From Tolypeutes matacus (taxonomy: Eukaryota; Chordata; Mammalia; Cingulata; Chlamyphoridae): a stretch of DNA of 64,000 nucleotides. Position 1 is the first letter of the stretch. The number at the start of each line of letters is the position of its first letter. Where the stretch lies: contig JAKSZT010054396.1 of the NCBI GenBank assembly GCA_026826555.1, forward strand, positions 14,954,569 through 15,018,568. Direction: 5' to 3'. Positions 54,445-64,000 of the stretch are shown here, one piece after another. The notes under the pieces are model-generated. The model ran no database searches and had not been told where the DNA came from. It worked only from the letters and a program-made list of their open reading frames with translations. Position numbers and translations under genes: made by a program.

Positions 54445-54938
54445 TCACATTCTTTTTTTAATTTTTAATTTTTTGAAATAAATTTTATTGAAGTATATAA
54501 TTTATACATGAACATACATAAACAATAAGTGTATAGTAAAAGTCATAAACTTATAAAACAAACATACATATCATTGTACAGGGCTCCCATACAACACCCT
54601 ACCACTAACACTGCATTGTTGTGAAACATTTGATAAAAACTATGAAAGAGCTTTGTCAAAATCTTACTACTTACTATAGCCCGTATCTTACATTTGATGT
54701 ATTTTCCCCCAACCCACCCTATTATTAACACCCTGTATTAGTATTATATATTTATTATAGTTCATGAGAGAATGTACTTATATTTGTTCTAACCACAGTC
54801 CATCTTCTTCCACTGGATTCCCTGTGTTATTCAGTCCCATGCTTTGTATAGTCTGTTCAAAGTGTATACTAAGTGGCACTCACTTTCATCAGAATTGTGC
54901 TGTCATCATCTCAGTCAATTTTAGAACGGTTTTACATT
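54445..54938 (-). repeat. L1-type 3' end
   Basis: This is the antisense of the segments at 1100-1740 (AAGTTTATAAAACAAACATAC, GGGCTCCCATACAACACCC). It carries the TTTTATTGAAGTATATAATT 3' terminus. Confidence 0.55.
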
Positions 54939-55418
54939 CTTTTTTTTTTAAAGATTTATTTCTTCCCACCCCCTTGTTGTTTGCACTTGCTGTGTGCTGT
55001 GTCTTTAGGAGGCACCGGGAACTGAACCCAGGACCTCCGATGTGGTAGGGAGGAGCCTAATTGCTTGAGCCACCTCCATCCCCTGCTTTGTTGTATCTCT
55101 CATTATCTTTTTCTTCGTGTCTCTCATTGCATCATCTTGTTGCATCAGCTTGCAGTGCCTGCCCATCACGTTGGCTCACTGTCTTGCTCATTTTCTTTAG
55201 GAGGCACAGGGAACTTCTGCTCCCTGCTTTATGTGTCTCTCAGTATGTATATTCTTCTTGTGTCTCTTGTTGCATCACCTTGTTGTGTCAGCTTGCCACG
55301 CCTGCCTGTCATGCCAGCTCGCTGTCTTCTTTAGGAGGCACCGGGAACCGAACCACAGACCTCCCATGTGGTAGGCAGGAGCTCAGTTGCTCAGTTGCCT
55401 AAGCCACATCTGCTTCCT
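54939..55418 (-). repeat. Older DAS-type SINE with three tRNA-like units
   Basis: Three AGGAGGCAC(C/A)GGGAAC blocks lie about 190 and 140 bp apart, joined by TTGTTGTATCTCTCATT-like linkers. It is bounded by GGTTTTACATT at 54928-54938 and 55419-55429. Confidence 0.82.
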
Positions 55419-55430
55419 GGTTTTACATTT

Positions 55431-55679
55431 TTTTTTTTTTTTTAAGATTTATTTGTTTATTACCCCCCCCCCACCGCGGCTTCTGCTCGCTGTGTCCATT
55501 TTGCTGTGCGTTTTTCTGTGTCTCCTTGTCTCCCTTTATTGCATCATCTTGCTGCACCATTGTCAGCTCACCGCACCACGCGGGCCGGCTTGCCTTCACC
55601 AGGAGGCCCCGGGTCCGATTCTGGGGCCTCCCATATGGTAAATGGTAGCCCAACCACTTGAGCCACATCCTCTTCCCAA
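55431..55679 (-). repeat. DAS-type SINE, long form, same target as its neighbour
   Basis: It is bounded by GGTTTTACATTT (55419-55430) and GGTTTTACGTTC (from 55680), sharing the first with the element to its left. Confidence 0.9.
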
Positions 55680-55790
55680 GGTTTTACGTTCTTAAATAGG
55701 CATTTTAGGTTTCATTTTGCCACATGTCGTATGAGCTACTGAAATGATGCAGATAATTTGGAATCCTAACCTGTAGGTGACTCAAAGGTT

Positions 55791-55990
55791 TTTTTTTTTT
55801 TTTTTTTTTTTTTAAGAAGGTTCAGGGGATTGAACCCAGGACCTCTTACATGGGAAGCAGGAACTCAACCACTGAACTATATCTGCTCCCCAATGAGAGT
55901 TGTTTTTTTTTAGGCGGTACCGGGGATCAAACCCGGGACCTCCTACATGGGAAGCAAGCACTCAACCACTTGAGCTACATCTGTTCCCCC
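55791..55990 (-). repeat. Dimeric tRNA-derived SINE
   Basis: Two tRNA-like units are joined by AATGAGAGTTGTTTTTTTTTAGG. It is bounded by CAAAGGTT at 55783-55790 and 55991-55998. Confidence 0.85.
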
Positions 55991-56079
55991 CAAAGGTTAA
56001 AGAAAAGGGAATCAGGTCTGGACTTGACCATCCAGATCATTTTGTGGTTTAATACCTTGAGCTATTAAAAAGTCCCTCA

Positions 56080-56125
56080 TGGGGGGGATAAATGAATAAA
56101 TAAATAAAATCTTAAAAAAAAAAAA
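56080..56125 (+). repeat. 5'-truncated DAS SINE (tail only)
   Basis: It consists only of GGGGGGGATAAATGAATAAAT and the A-rich tail, yet is bounded by AAAAAGTCCCTCA at 56067-56079 and 56126-56138. Confidence 0.9.
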
Positions 56126-56138
56126 AAAAAGTCCCTCA

Positions 56139-57160
56139 CTTCATTTATTTAGCTAAAAGACTTGGAAGTAATAGTAAACAACTTATTTTCCGCCAATTTT
56201 TAATTTTCACACCACAAGCTGTCATGACACACCATAACACATGTGTTGCAGTTTCCAAAATTATAGCTCTGACTTGAATTTATTTATTGATTGTTGCTGA
56301 ACCAAGCCTTTAAGCATGGCTCTGGCCTTATCCTGCCACAGTTGCCAAAGTTCCAAATCATCTCTTAGGTGCCTTGTTTTGAGAGCTTTTCTATGCTGAG
56401 TCATCTCTTTGATTTTACACTGGGAATTCTTTGTATTCTCAGTGACTGGCCTGGGAAGTGCTTATCAGAAATATGTGGAATCAAATTGGGTGTGTGCTGA
56501 TTGCCCAGAACTGTAACTTCAGTAGCTTTGTACACTTATTACCAGGAGTTAGGCCAGACTCCATGGTTAGCTAAGGGCAGTTCTCTACAAGTTTGCCCTT
56601 CAGACACCGGACTCAAGCTCAGGGGATCCCAGGGCCACTCTCACTTCTAACCAACTGGCTACAAACTCAGGGGTTCCCACCACCTCTTCAGGTTCAATAA
56701 TTTGCTAGAATGACTCACAGAACTCAGGAAAGTACTATACTTAATGATTATAGTTTTATTATAGCAAAAAAGGACACAAATCAAAAGAAACCAAAAGAAT
56801 ATCTCCCGTGAACCAGGGACAAAGACCAGTGCTTTATTAATCCAGGCTGAGTGTTTCCAACCTTGTTCCTTGGTATGAGGGTTGGATTAGCCCTTATCAG
56901 GCCAGAGAATCTGTAGTGTTCTTAGGATGTCCTATAGTCCTTGACTGTTGGGCCCCAAACTTCAGAGTTGAGTTATCCATGCATGGGTTACATTTTTCAG
57001 TCATGGAACCTTGCCACTGGCATCACAGCTGTACAGTTTTTTGATTTTGTTTTTCCCTAGAAAACAACATGCCTTGGTTCCCCATTAGCCTGCAGACCCT
57101 TTCCTGGTCGGGGAGAGGTGAGTGGGAATGGTTCCATTGCATTAACCCTGCACCCTGGCT
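56139..57160. other. Single-copy intronic sequence
   Basis: No repeat or exon is recognised. Confidence 0.4.
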
Positions 57161-57335
57161 TCTCAGAGTGTGTCTGTGGGTCAGCAGAGTCACTATCACC
57201 TGAGAGCTTGCTAGAAAATGCAAAATCTCAGGCCCCATCCCCGACCTACTGAATCAGGATCGCATTTTAGTAAGATCTTGGTATGAGTTGTGTGCACACT
57301 CAATTCTGACAAACACTGAATCTAGCTTACCCGTT
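57161..57335 (+). repeat. MER5A-type DNA transposon
   Basis: GTCACTATCACCTGAGAGCTTG, GAAAATGCAAAATCTCAGGCCCC and CCTACTGAATCAGGATC are MER5A (hAT-Charlie) blocks. Confidence 0.8.
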
Positions 57336-57836
57336 CCCATCTACCACTGGTCCTGGAGGAGTAAGAACCCTTCCTATTTTCTCTCTCCTTCCTGCTCTCT
57401 GGCTTGCACTGTCTAGACAAGATGACTCCTTAGCATCTGGTTTAAAATATGTGGAAGAAGCTCCTCTCTGTCCTGACTCTAGTGCGCCCCTGCTCTCCTG
57501 ACACCATGCCCTCTTTGTCTAGGGCTAGGCAAACTCCCCTTCATCCTTTACGACTCCCCTGAAACTTCACATTGTTCTTCCTCTCCACTTTCCCAGGCAG
57601 TTAGGAGTGCTTCCTCTGGGTTCTTCTAAAGTGTTTTATTTGCTTTCTTAAACAATTTGATGAAAAACATCCTTGTACATTAATTGTCCATATCTCTAGT
57701 TATTTTCTTGGGATGAATTCTAAGAGGTGCAATTGCTGGCTCAAGGGCTAAGAAACATTTTTAGGATGGTTTTTGATATTTATTTCCAGATTGGAAATTA
57801 AATATTGACATTTTCTGGGGGAGATCTCTCTTTACA

Positions 57837-57965
57837 AGGCTCATGACCTTGGTTTGTGTTGGAATCACCTGGGAAGCTTTAAAAAAAGTACAGACACCTC
57901 AGTCCCACCCCTAGAGATTCTGACTTAATCAGTCTGGGGGATAGCCTGGGTATTGGGACTTTTTG
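57837..57965 (+). repeat. MER5A-type DNA transposon, partial
   Basis: GTTGGAATCACCTGGGAAGC, CAGTCCCACCCCTAGAGATTC and TGACTTAATCAGTCTGGGG are MER5-type blocks. Confidence 0.75.
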
Positions 57966-58474
57966 TTTGTTTGCAGAGAATATGTAGGTCCTTTATTTTC
58001 TTATTAGTTGATTTGATCATTTTCCTGAGCACCCACCTGTTGGTAGTGAGGATATGACAACTAGATTTAGCCTTAATTAGTGACCTGAAATTAATTTCAT
58101 GTAATAATTTAGTGTGCATGTAGGTAAATACTTGCTATCTCAAGGTAAAATTTTCAGGCCCTCAGATCCCCTCTCTATATCCTGTATCTCTCAAATGTAG
58201 CATCTGAAGAGTGAAAAAAAGTATACAGATATGGCTATAGACATGGATATAATGTGATGTGACTGTCAGTGGATATGTGGCTAGAAAGCTGTCTCAGACT
58301 ATGGGATGTTGATGTGAAGGACCCAAGGCTCCATACCTCCAGTACAAACCCATCTTGTCCCTTCTCAACCATCCTAGAAATGCAACCTTTCCTTAGCAGG
58401 GTGATGAGCAGTAGAGAGGGGCATTTGATATTTAGAATAAAAATAATTATAAAACACCTAATAGTTATACAATA

Positions 58475-58570
58475 CACATAGCACTTACTGCTTGCCAGGT
58501 ACTATTCTGAGCCCCTTCTACATGTAACTCAATTATTTTCCTAACAACTTAGTGATGTTGGTTCTTTTAT
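58475..58570 (+). repeat. MIR-type SINE
   Basis: GCACTTACTGCTTGCCAGGTACTATTCTGAGCCCC followed by ACTCAATTATTTTCC is the MIR 3' half. Confidence 0.72.
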
Positions 58571-60122
58571 TCTTCTTGTCAGCATCAGCTCATCAGCAGA
58601 TGCATTGGTGGTGGCAGATCACCCTCTTGCTCCAAGGCCCTGGGACTTTTAAAAGCTCCCAGGTGATGCTTTAAAGGGTCCCCATGGTGACCCTTTTTGT
58701 GGAGAGTTATTTTGCAAAGTAGATCCTCATCCCCCATGTGTTTTAGTAAATCTGGGTTTTCATATCTCAGGTCTGTGCACAGCAAGATGAACCTATTTGT
58801 AATGGTGCTGCCCACCTCTCCAGCCTTTCTTGCTGCCCTCTCAAACCCCACATCACAGTGTCCACATCAGCAGCATCCTCCCATCCCACCACCTGTTCCA
58901 GGTGTCACTCTGTCGGGTCCCTGAGGCTGGTGACCTTGGCTATACCTTTAGCCCATTTCCTTCTCGGCACCTTCACCTGTGTAGTCATCATGACCTCTGG
59001 CACCTGCCCAGACAAGTTTTTTTTTTTTTTTCCAGATGTTCTTTCTTTCCTGCTACTACATCCTTCTAGGACAACATTGCCTAACATCTAAACATGAGTA
59101 TCCCCAACTTTTCCTGATGATAAGAATCACCTGTGACAACTTCTGCAAACACAGAAATTGTGATCTAGGTGATTGCCAGGTGTGCACCTGGCTTCTCTGT
59201 CACCTTCTGTCTCAAAGTACAGGGTGGTGTTGGGCCTCTCTCCTCAGTTCGCCCCCTGCTGGTTCCCTGCCTTTGTATGCTCAGGCACCCAAACCACCTC
59301 TTACCTTGGGAAGTCCCTTCTCAAACAGCCTGGCTTTGCCTACCACTCAGCCCCCACCCAGCCAACTCTCCAGCTATATCCTTCCTCATACCCCAATAGA
59401 AGAGGTTGCAAATGTGTGGTTTGTGGAATAAAAAAGACCTGAGAAATCAGGACTTTTTTTTTTTTTTTTTTTAATGCTGCTTGCTGACTTTTGGCGGGGG
59501 GGGAAACAAAACCCCAAAACAAAACGGGAGGTTCTACAGCCTGGGTGGCATTGCCCTTGGGCTAGAAGCCATCTGGAGCTGGGAGTTGGTGGTCAGGCCG
59601 TTTAGGCCCTTTGCCAGGCCAGTGATCTCCATTTCAACAAAGTCAACATTCTTTCCCAGACTCCCCCTTTACTCATTTCCATCACTTCTCACCCAGGGGG
59701 CATTTGAGCCAGGGCTTCACCTTTTGGGACAGGTGCCATCTGCTCTCTGCCTCTCAAAATCCTCCTGTTGCCAGGTATCATCCTCCCCAGCCCCAGACAT
59801 AGGACTTTGCAGCAAGATAGGTAGGGGCCCTGGTGAACCTGTAGGACTGACCCCCATGGGAGCAAATGCCCCCTCCATAACCACCAGCTCACCCTGGGGG
59901 CGGATAACCCCTAGCCCTATTTTCAGTGAAGGGACCATGATTCACCAGAGGTCTTGGTCTTCCCAGGACTGTGATGTGCCAGGGCCTTGAGCCGTAAGGG
60001 GCTTGGGGGAAGGGTGGGGAGATCCCAGCACTAAACTCTTTTGCTTTGCTGGCTCGTGTAGATTATGTGCAGGGGTGTCTTGGACTTTCCCCAAACACTC
60101 AGGGGAAGGAGGGAGCTGTCGG

Positions 60123-60158
<36 letters not shown>

Positions 60159-60705
60159 CGCAAGGAGAAGGGCACCAAAAGTAGTGAAGCTCAGGTATGT
60201 CAACCTGTTGCAGTGGCCACAGATGTTTTTAATTTGTAGATCAATGTAACATAGTTGTTGACATATGCACTAGAAGTTATCATTACATAGAACTATATGT
60301 ATCTTCCCACATATAGTTGACTGATGGGGTCAAGCAAGGGATATTTGCTGACCCCCAAGGTGCAGCTAGCAAGAAAGGCACAAACACAGGTTTTTTTCAT
60401 CACCCACTTTCCCCCCATTCCCCTCCTATTTCAGAAAGATAGGTTTTTGATGTTCTTACACAAAAGAGTATAATCATTCTTGGACTTGTTAATGTGACTG
60501 TGGAAAACCTTAGGAGAAGGTAATGTACTGATCCCCTCCTCTTCCCATTCTAGTGTCCCTACTAAAGAGGCTTCCTGTTGCAGCTTTAAGTATCTGGATT
60601 TGGGGCAGAGAAGAAGGAAAGGAAAGAGCAGTGCCTCTGTGCTTCAATCCTTGACCTTAGCTCACAGAGTTCACTTTTCCTAAAGAATGACTGGCAAGTG
60701 TTTTA

Positions 60706-60737
<32 letters not shown>

Positions 60738-62048
60738 GCTGCTCCTCAAGATCTTGTCTTGTCCCAGTAATCACACTTGCATTCCTCTTTCCTGAGCCTG
60801 TAGTGACAAAGTAGCCTTGAGATTGGGGCAAGATCAGTTGTGAAACCAGAGTTTTGATCGCCTTCCTCTGGTTTTGTGATGTAGTACAGAATCAGAAGGC
60901 CTAGAAGGTGGGCTTCCAATGCAGGATTGTACTCAAGTAGATAGCTTTGTTAGCCAGTTAATAGACCAACCATGGGAAGGTTAAATCTGCTTGTCTTTAC
61001 TTCTCCAGACAAGCCCTACTTATATGCAGCCTATACTTTTGTTGAGGAGATAAGAAACATAAAGGGAATGGCACCTATATAGCTCTGGGACAGCAAGAAT
61101 TTTACTTCCTCAATTTGCATTCCCTTCCCTTCTGCCTCTTGCTTTTAGGCAGTTGAGTGTGGGTAGTGACAAGATTTCAAGCCCTTTAGTGTTTCCTTTT
61201 TGTGAATGAGGCACTTTTAAAAAGAAAGACAAAAAACTTATCCAGCTGAGTCCTAAAACAGTTTCTCTCTCCAGTTTTCTGGACTTAGCTCTGTTCCAAG
61301 TTTACAGGACTGCAACCTTGCTGTAAGCCATGTCCTGTTGTGGGTGAGATAATAGCAATTGAACTGTTCTTTGCTAGTAGCATTCTCAAGGTTTCTTGGC
61401 TGGAGGATATTTCTTAGCAGTTGATGGACTTTAGTCATTAGAAAGCCTATGAGGCCTTTAAAATTTTTTGGTGGGGTGGTAGAAGATGGGGGAAGAAACA
61501 TAAAATGCCATCTTTATAACCTCAATAATAACCTGTAATTTATATTTACTGTGTGAATTTTTAGTCCTATATTTTAATAATGTATAAATTGATCTTATTT
61601 CAAGAATCCTTTGAACTTGCAGGAGAATATCTGGGAATCTACTCCCCTGCCCCCATCCTGAGCCCTGCATCCTAGACTGTTTAAATCCACCTTGGGATGG
61701 ATCCAAGAGTCTAGAGAAACCACTCATAGGTCCAGTTGCTGGCCTCCTGATTCTCTAAAGCCTTCACTGGAATTGGGACATTAACTCCAGCTCTGACTGA
61801 AAATGACCAGAGATGTTATTTATAATTCAGCCATTTAAGATATACCTGTACTCAAAAAGTCTTGTATATTTTTTAAAAGTTTTATTTTTCAGGTGTACAA
61901 AAATACACCCTAAGAACTTGGGGGTGGGGGTGGGGGTGGTGATCCTCCTGCCAGTCCTGCTCTCACTCAGGTCCTTCCCACTCCAGAAACACTTCCCTCT
62001 GCCCCTCTTCCAGTCCCCAGAAATGCCTGAGTGAGTGAATGCCTTCCT
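58571..62048. other. Mostly single-copy intronic sequence
   Basis: There is no PARP16 exon, SINE or LTR. Low-complexity items are T-runs at about 59452-59472 and 60127-60154, a (TA)n tract near 60702-60721, and a GGGGGT repeat at 61919-61938. Open frames at 58830-59990 overlap on both strands and lack splice context. Confidence 0.45.
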
Positions 62049-62049
62049 C

Positions 62050-64000
62050 TTTGTATAATTTCAGTCTTTTTATATTTATTGAGAGCTGCATTATGCCCTA
62101 ACATGTGGTCTATTTTGGAGAAAGATCCATGGACACTTGAGAAGAATGTTTAACCCTCTGAGTTTGGATGCAGTTTTCTGTATATGTCTATTAGGTTTAA
62201 CTCGTTTATCACATTGTTTCCTTGTTGATCTTCTGTCTAGTTGTTCTATCTAATGATGTGAGTGTGGTGTTGAAGTCTCCAACTTTTATTGTATAGAGGT
62301 GTCTATTTCTCCCTTCAGTTTTGCCAGAGTTTGTCTCATATATTTTGGGGTACCCTGGTTAGGTGCATAGATATTTATGACTGTTATGTCTTCCTGGTGG
62401 ATCGTTCCTTTTATTAATATATAATGGCCTTCTCTATCTCTTATAACTTTTTTGCATTTAAAGTCTGTTTTGTCTGATATTAGTATAGCTGCCCCTGCTC
62501 TTTTCTGGTTACTATTCGCGTGGAGTATCTTTTTCCAACCTTTCACTTTCAGCTGGTTTGTATCCCTGGGTCTAAGGTGAGTTTCTTGTAAGCAGCATAT
62601 GGATGGCTCATGTTTTTTTACCCATTCTATCAGCCTGTATCTTTTGATTGGGGAGTTTAATCCATTCACATTCAATGATATTACTGTAAATGTACTATTT
62701 ACTTCCTCCATTTTATTCTTTGGTTTCATATGTCATATCTTATTTTCTCTTATTTTTAGTTATCCTTTCTGCTATTCTTTCTTCTACACTCTCCTCCAAG
62801 CCTCTCTCTCCTGTTGTTTTCTTTCAGGTTCTAAGGCTTCCTTTAATATTTCCTGCAAAGATGGATTCTTTTTTGCAAACTCTTTTAGTTTCTGTTTGTT
62901 TGTGAATATTTTATACTCACCTTCATATCTGAAGGACAGTTTTGCTGGATAAAGAATTCTTGGCTGGCAGTTTTTCTATTTCAGTTTCCTAATTGTATCC
63001 TACCAGTTCTTCTTGCCTCTATGGCTTCTGAAGAGAAATCTGCGCTAAGTCTTACTGGACATCCCTTTTACGTGATCGTTGGCTTCTCTCTTGCTGCTCT
63101 GAGAATTTTCTCTTTATCTTTGACATTTGACATTCTGAGTAGTATGTGTCTTGGAGTAGGTCTATTTGGATTTATTCTGATTGGGGTACAGTGTACTTCT
63201 TGGACATGTAAGTTCATTTCTTTCTTGAGAGTTTGGAAATATTCAGCTATTATTTCCTCAAATACTCTTTCTGCCCCTTTTCCCTCTCTTCTCCTTCTAG
63301 AACTCCCATGACATGTATGTCGCTGCATTTTGTGTTGTTATTCAACTCTCTGAGCCCCTGCTCAATTTTTTCCATTGTTTTCTCTCTCTCTGTTCTTTTC
63401 TCTCTTCAATTTTAGCTGCTCTGTCTTTGGTATCACTTACTCTTCTATCATTTCAAGTCTGCTGTTGTATGCCTCAAATGTGTTTTTGATCTCACCTATT
63501 GTGTTTTTCCATGAGCTCTGTTACTTTTCTGTTCAGGATTTCAAATTCTTCTTTGTGTTCGCTTGATGTCTTCTTCTTCTTCTTTTTTTTTTCCTAGGGC
63601 CTTGAGCAGGGAGGCTATAGAGGCCAGAAAAAGCCTCTCCTACTTATTTTTAATTTTCTTGTGTGCACTTCCTTGGTCTTCCAGGAGATGGCGCTCTTTG
63701 GCAGCACTCAAATGCCTGGTTGGAGTGTATTTGTTGCAACACAGACCAGATCAATGTGATAGAGCTTCCTGTCTGGAGGCTAGGAGCCTTGTAATTCAAA
63801 CTTTCTCTGAGACAGTTCTCCAGCCTTCTCTGGCAGTCCCCTCCCTTTTCTTGGGTAGGAAATATTTCCACTCCCCTCTGAGCCCTCAATAATCAGTCCC
63901 TGTTAGTAGAGAAGGAAATTTGGAGGGTTGTATATCTTTAGCCCCTTGGAGGCTCCAAGGGAAATGATGGCACAGCCCCACCCAGCCTGGAAGGGCTCTT
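62050..64000 (-). mobile_element. Young L1, 5' half, running out of the window
   Basis: On the minus strand: 5' UTR (from beyond 64000 to about 63590), ORF1 (63068-63328 and neighbours) and the ORF2 endonuclease part (62286-62729). The sequence is close to the L1 at 20237-27221. It stops abruptly at 62050 inside ORF2; RT, the C-terminus and the poly(A) end are absent. Confidence 0.9.

Larger units (their letters stand above)
51382..64000 (+). other. PARP16 intron 1 (5' part)
   Basis: No second PARP16 exon could be found up to the window end, so intron 1 is at least 12.6 kb. It holds L1, SINE, MER5A and MIR insertions listed separately. Confidence 0.7.

Noticed and set aside
57837..59442. Possible further PARP16 exons in open frames of the intron
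   Set aside because: None of the translations resembles PARP16 and no matching acceptor/donor pairs are evident. Parts are MER5A and MIR repeats.

Overview
This is mammalian nuclear DNA from a xenarthran, most likely the nine-banded armadillo (Dasypus) lineage. The evidence is about 40 copies of a tRNA-derived SINE. Its head carries tRNA-like A and B boxes, and its tail is a G-run, GATAAATGAATAAATAAATAAAATCTT and poly(A). This matches the armadillo DAS SINE family as I know it. No bacterial or plasmid features are present.

Host genes are few. Two U5 spliceosomal snRNA genes lie 10.2 kb apart on the minus strand (343-459 and 10506-10622). Each has a proximal element, a distal octamer/ZNF143-type element and a 3' box. 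Exon 1 of PARP16 (plus strand, coding 51208-51381) sits in a CpG-rich promoter and ends at a GTGAGT donor. Its intron 1 fills the rest of the window. The order and opposite orientations (U5, U5, then PARP16) match, from memory, the human 15q22 locus with RNU5B-1, RNU5A-1 and PARP16. A retrocopy of ST13 (Hsc70-interacting protein) lies on the minus strand at 37240-39029. It is a pseudogene.

The rest is mostly transposable elements. From 1 to 13.3 kb there are old L1 pieces, SINEs, an ERVL/MLT2-type LTR and a DNA transposon. From 13.3 to 16.4 kb there is a heavily deleted gammaretrovirus-like ERV with one LTR. At 17.4-20.2 kb there is a 2.8-kb non-coding retroposon of unknown family, bounded by a 13-bp duplication. 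At 20.2-27.2 kb there is a near full-length minus-strand L1 carrying four internal SINEs, with a fifth SINE inserted in its target-site duplication. At 28.55-35.15 kb there is a second near full-length L1 (plus strand) with its reverse transcriptase motif destroyed. From 35 to 46.6 kb there are clustered and nested SINEs, the ST13 retrocopy, a HAL1-like element, and MLT1 and MLT2 LTRs. From 46.6 to 51.4 kb the sequence is mostly single-copy and leads into the PARP16 promoter. The last part is PARP16 intron 1, which is free of young SINEs from 56.1 kb to 62.0 kb and then runs into a third young L1 that leaves the window.

The most notable points are: (1) the tandem U5 pair, whose homology extends well beyond the transcribed region; (2) a tandem duplication of about 180 bp directly before the PARP16 start codon; (3) three independent places where two SINEs used the same target site, leaving three copies of one duplication; (4) several very short (38-57 bp) retro-insertions with clean duplications, one of which looks like a twin-priming product; and (5) the unknown 2.8-kb retroposon.
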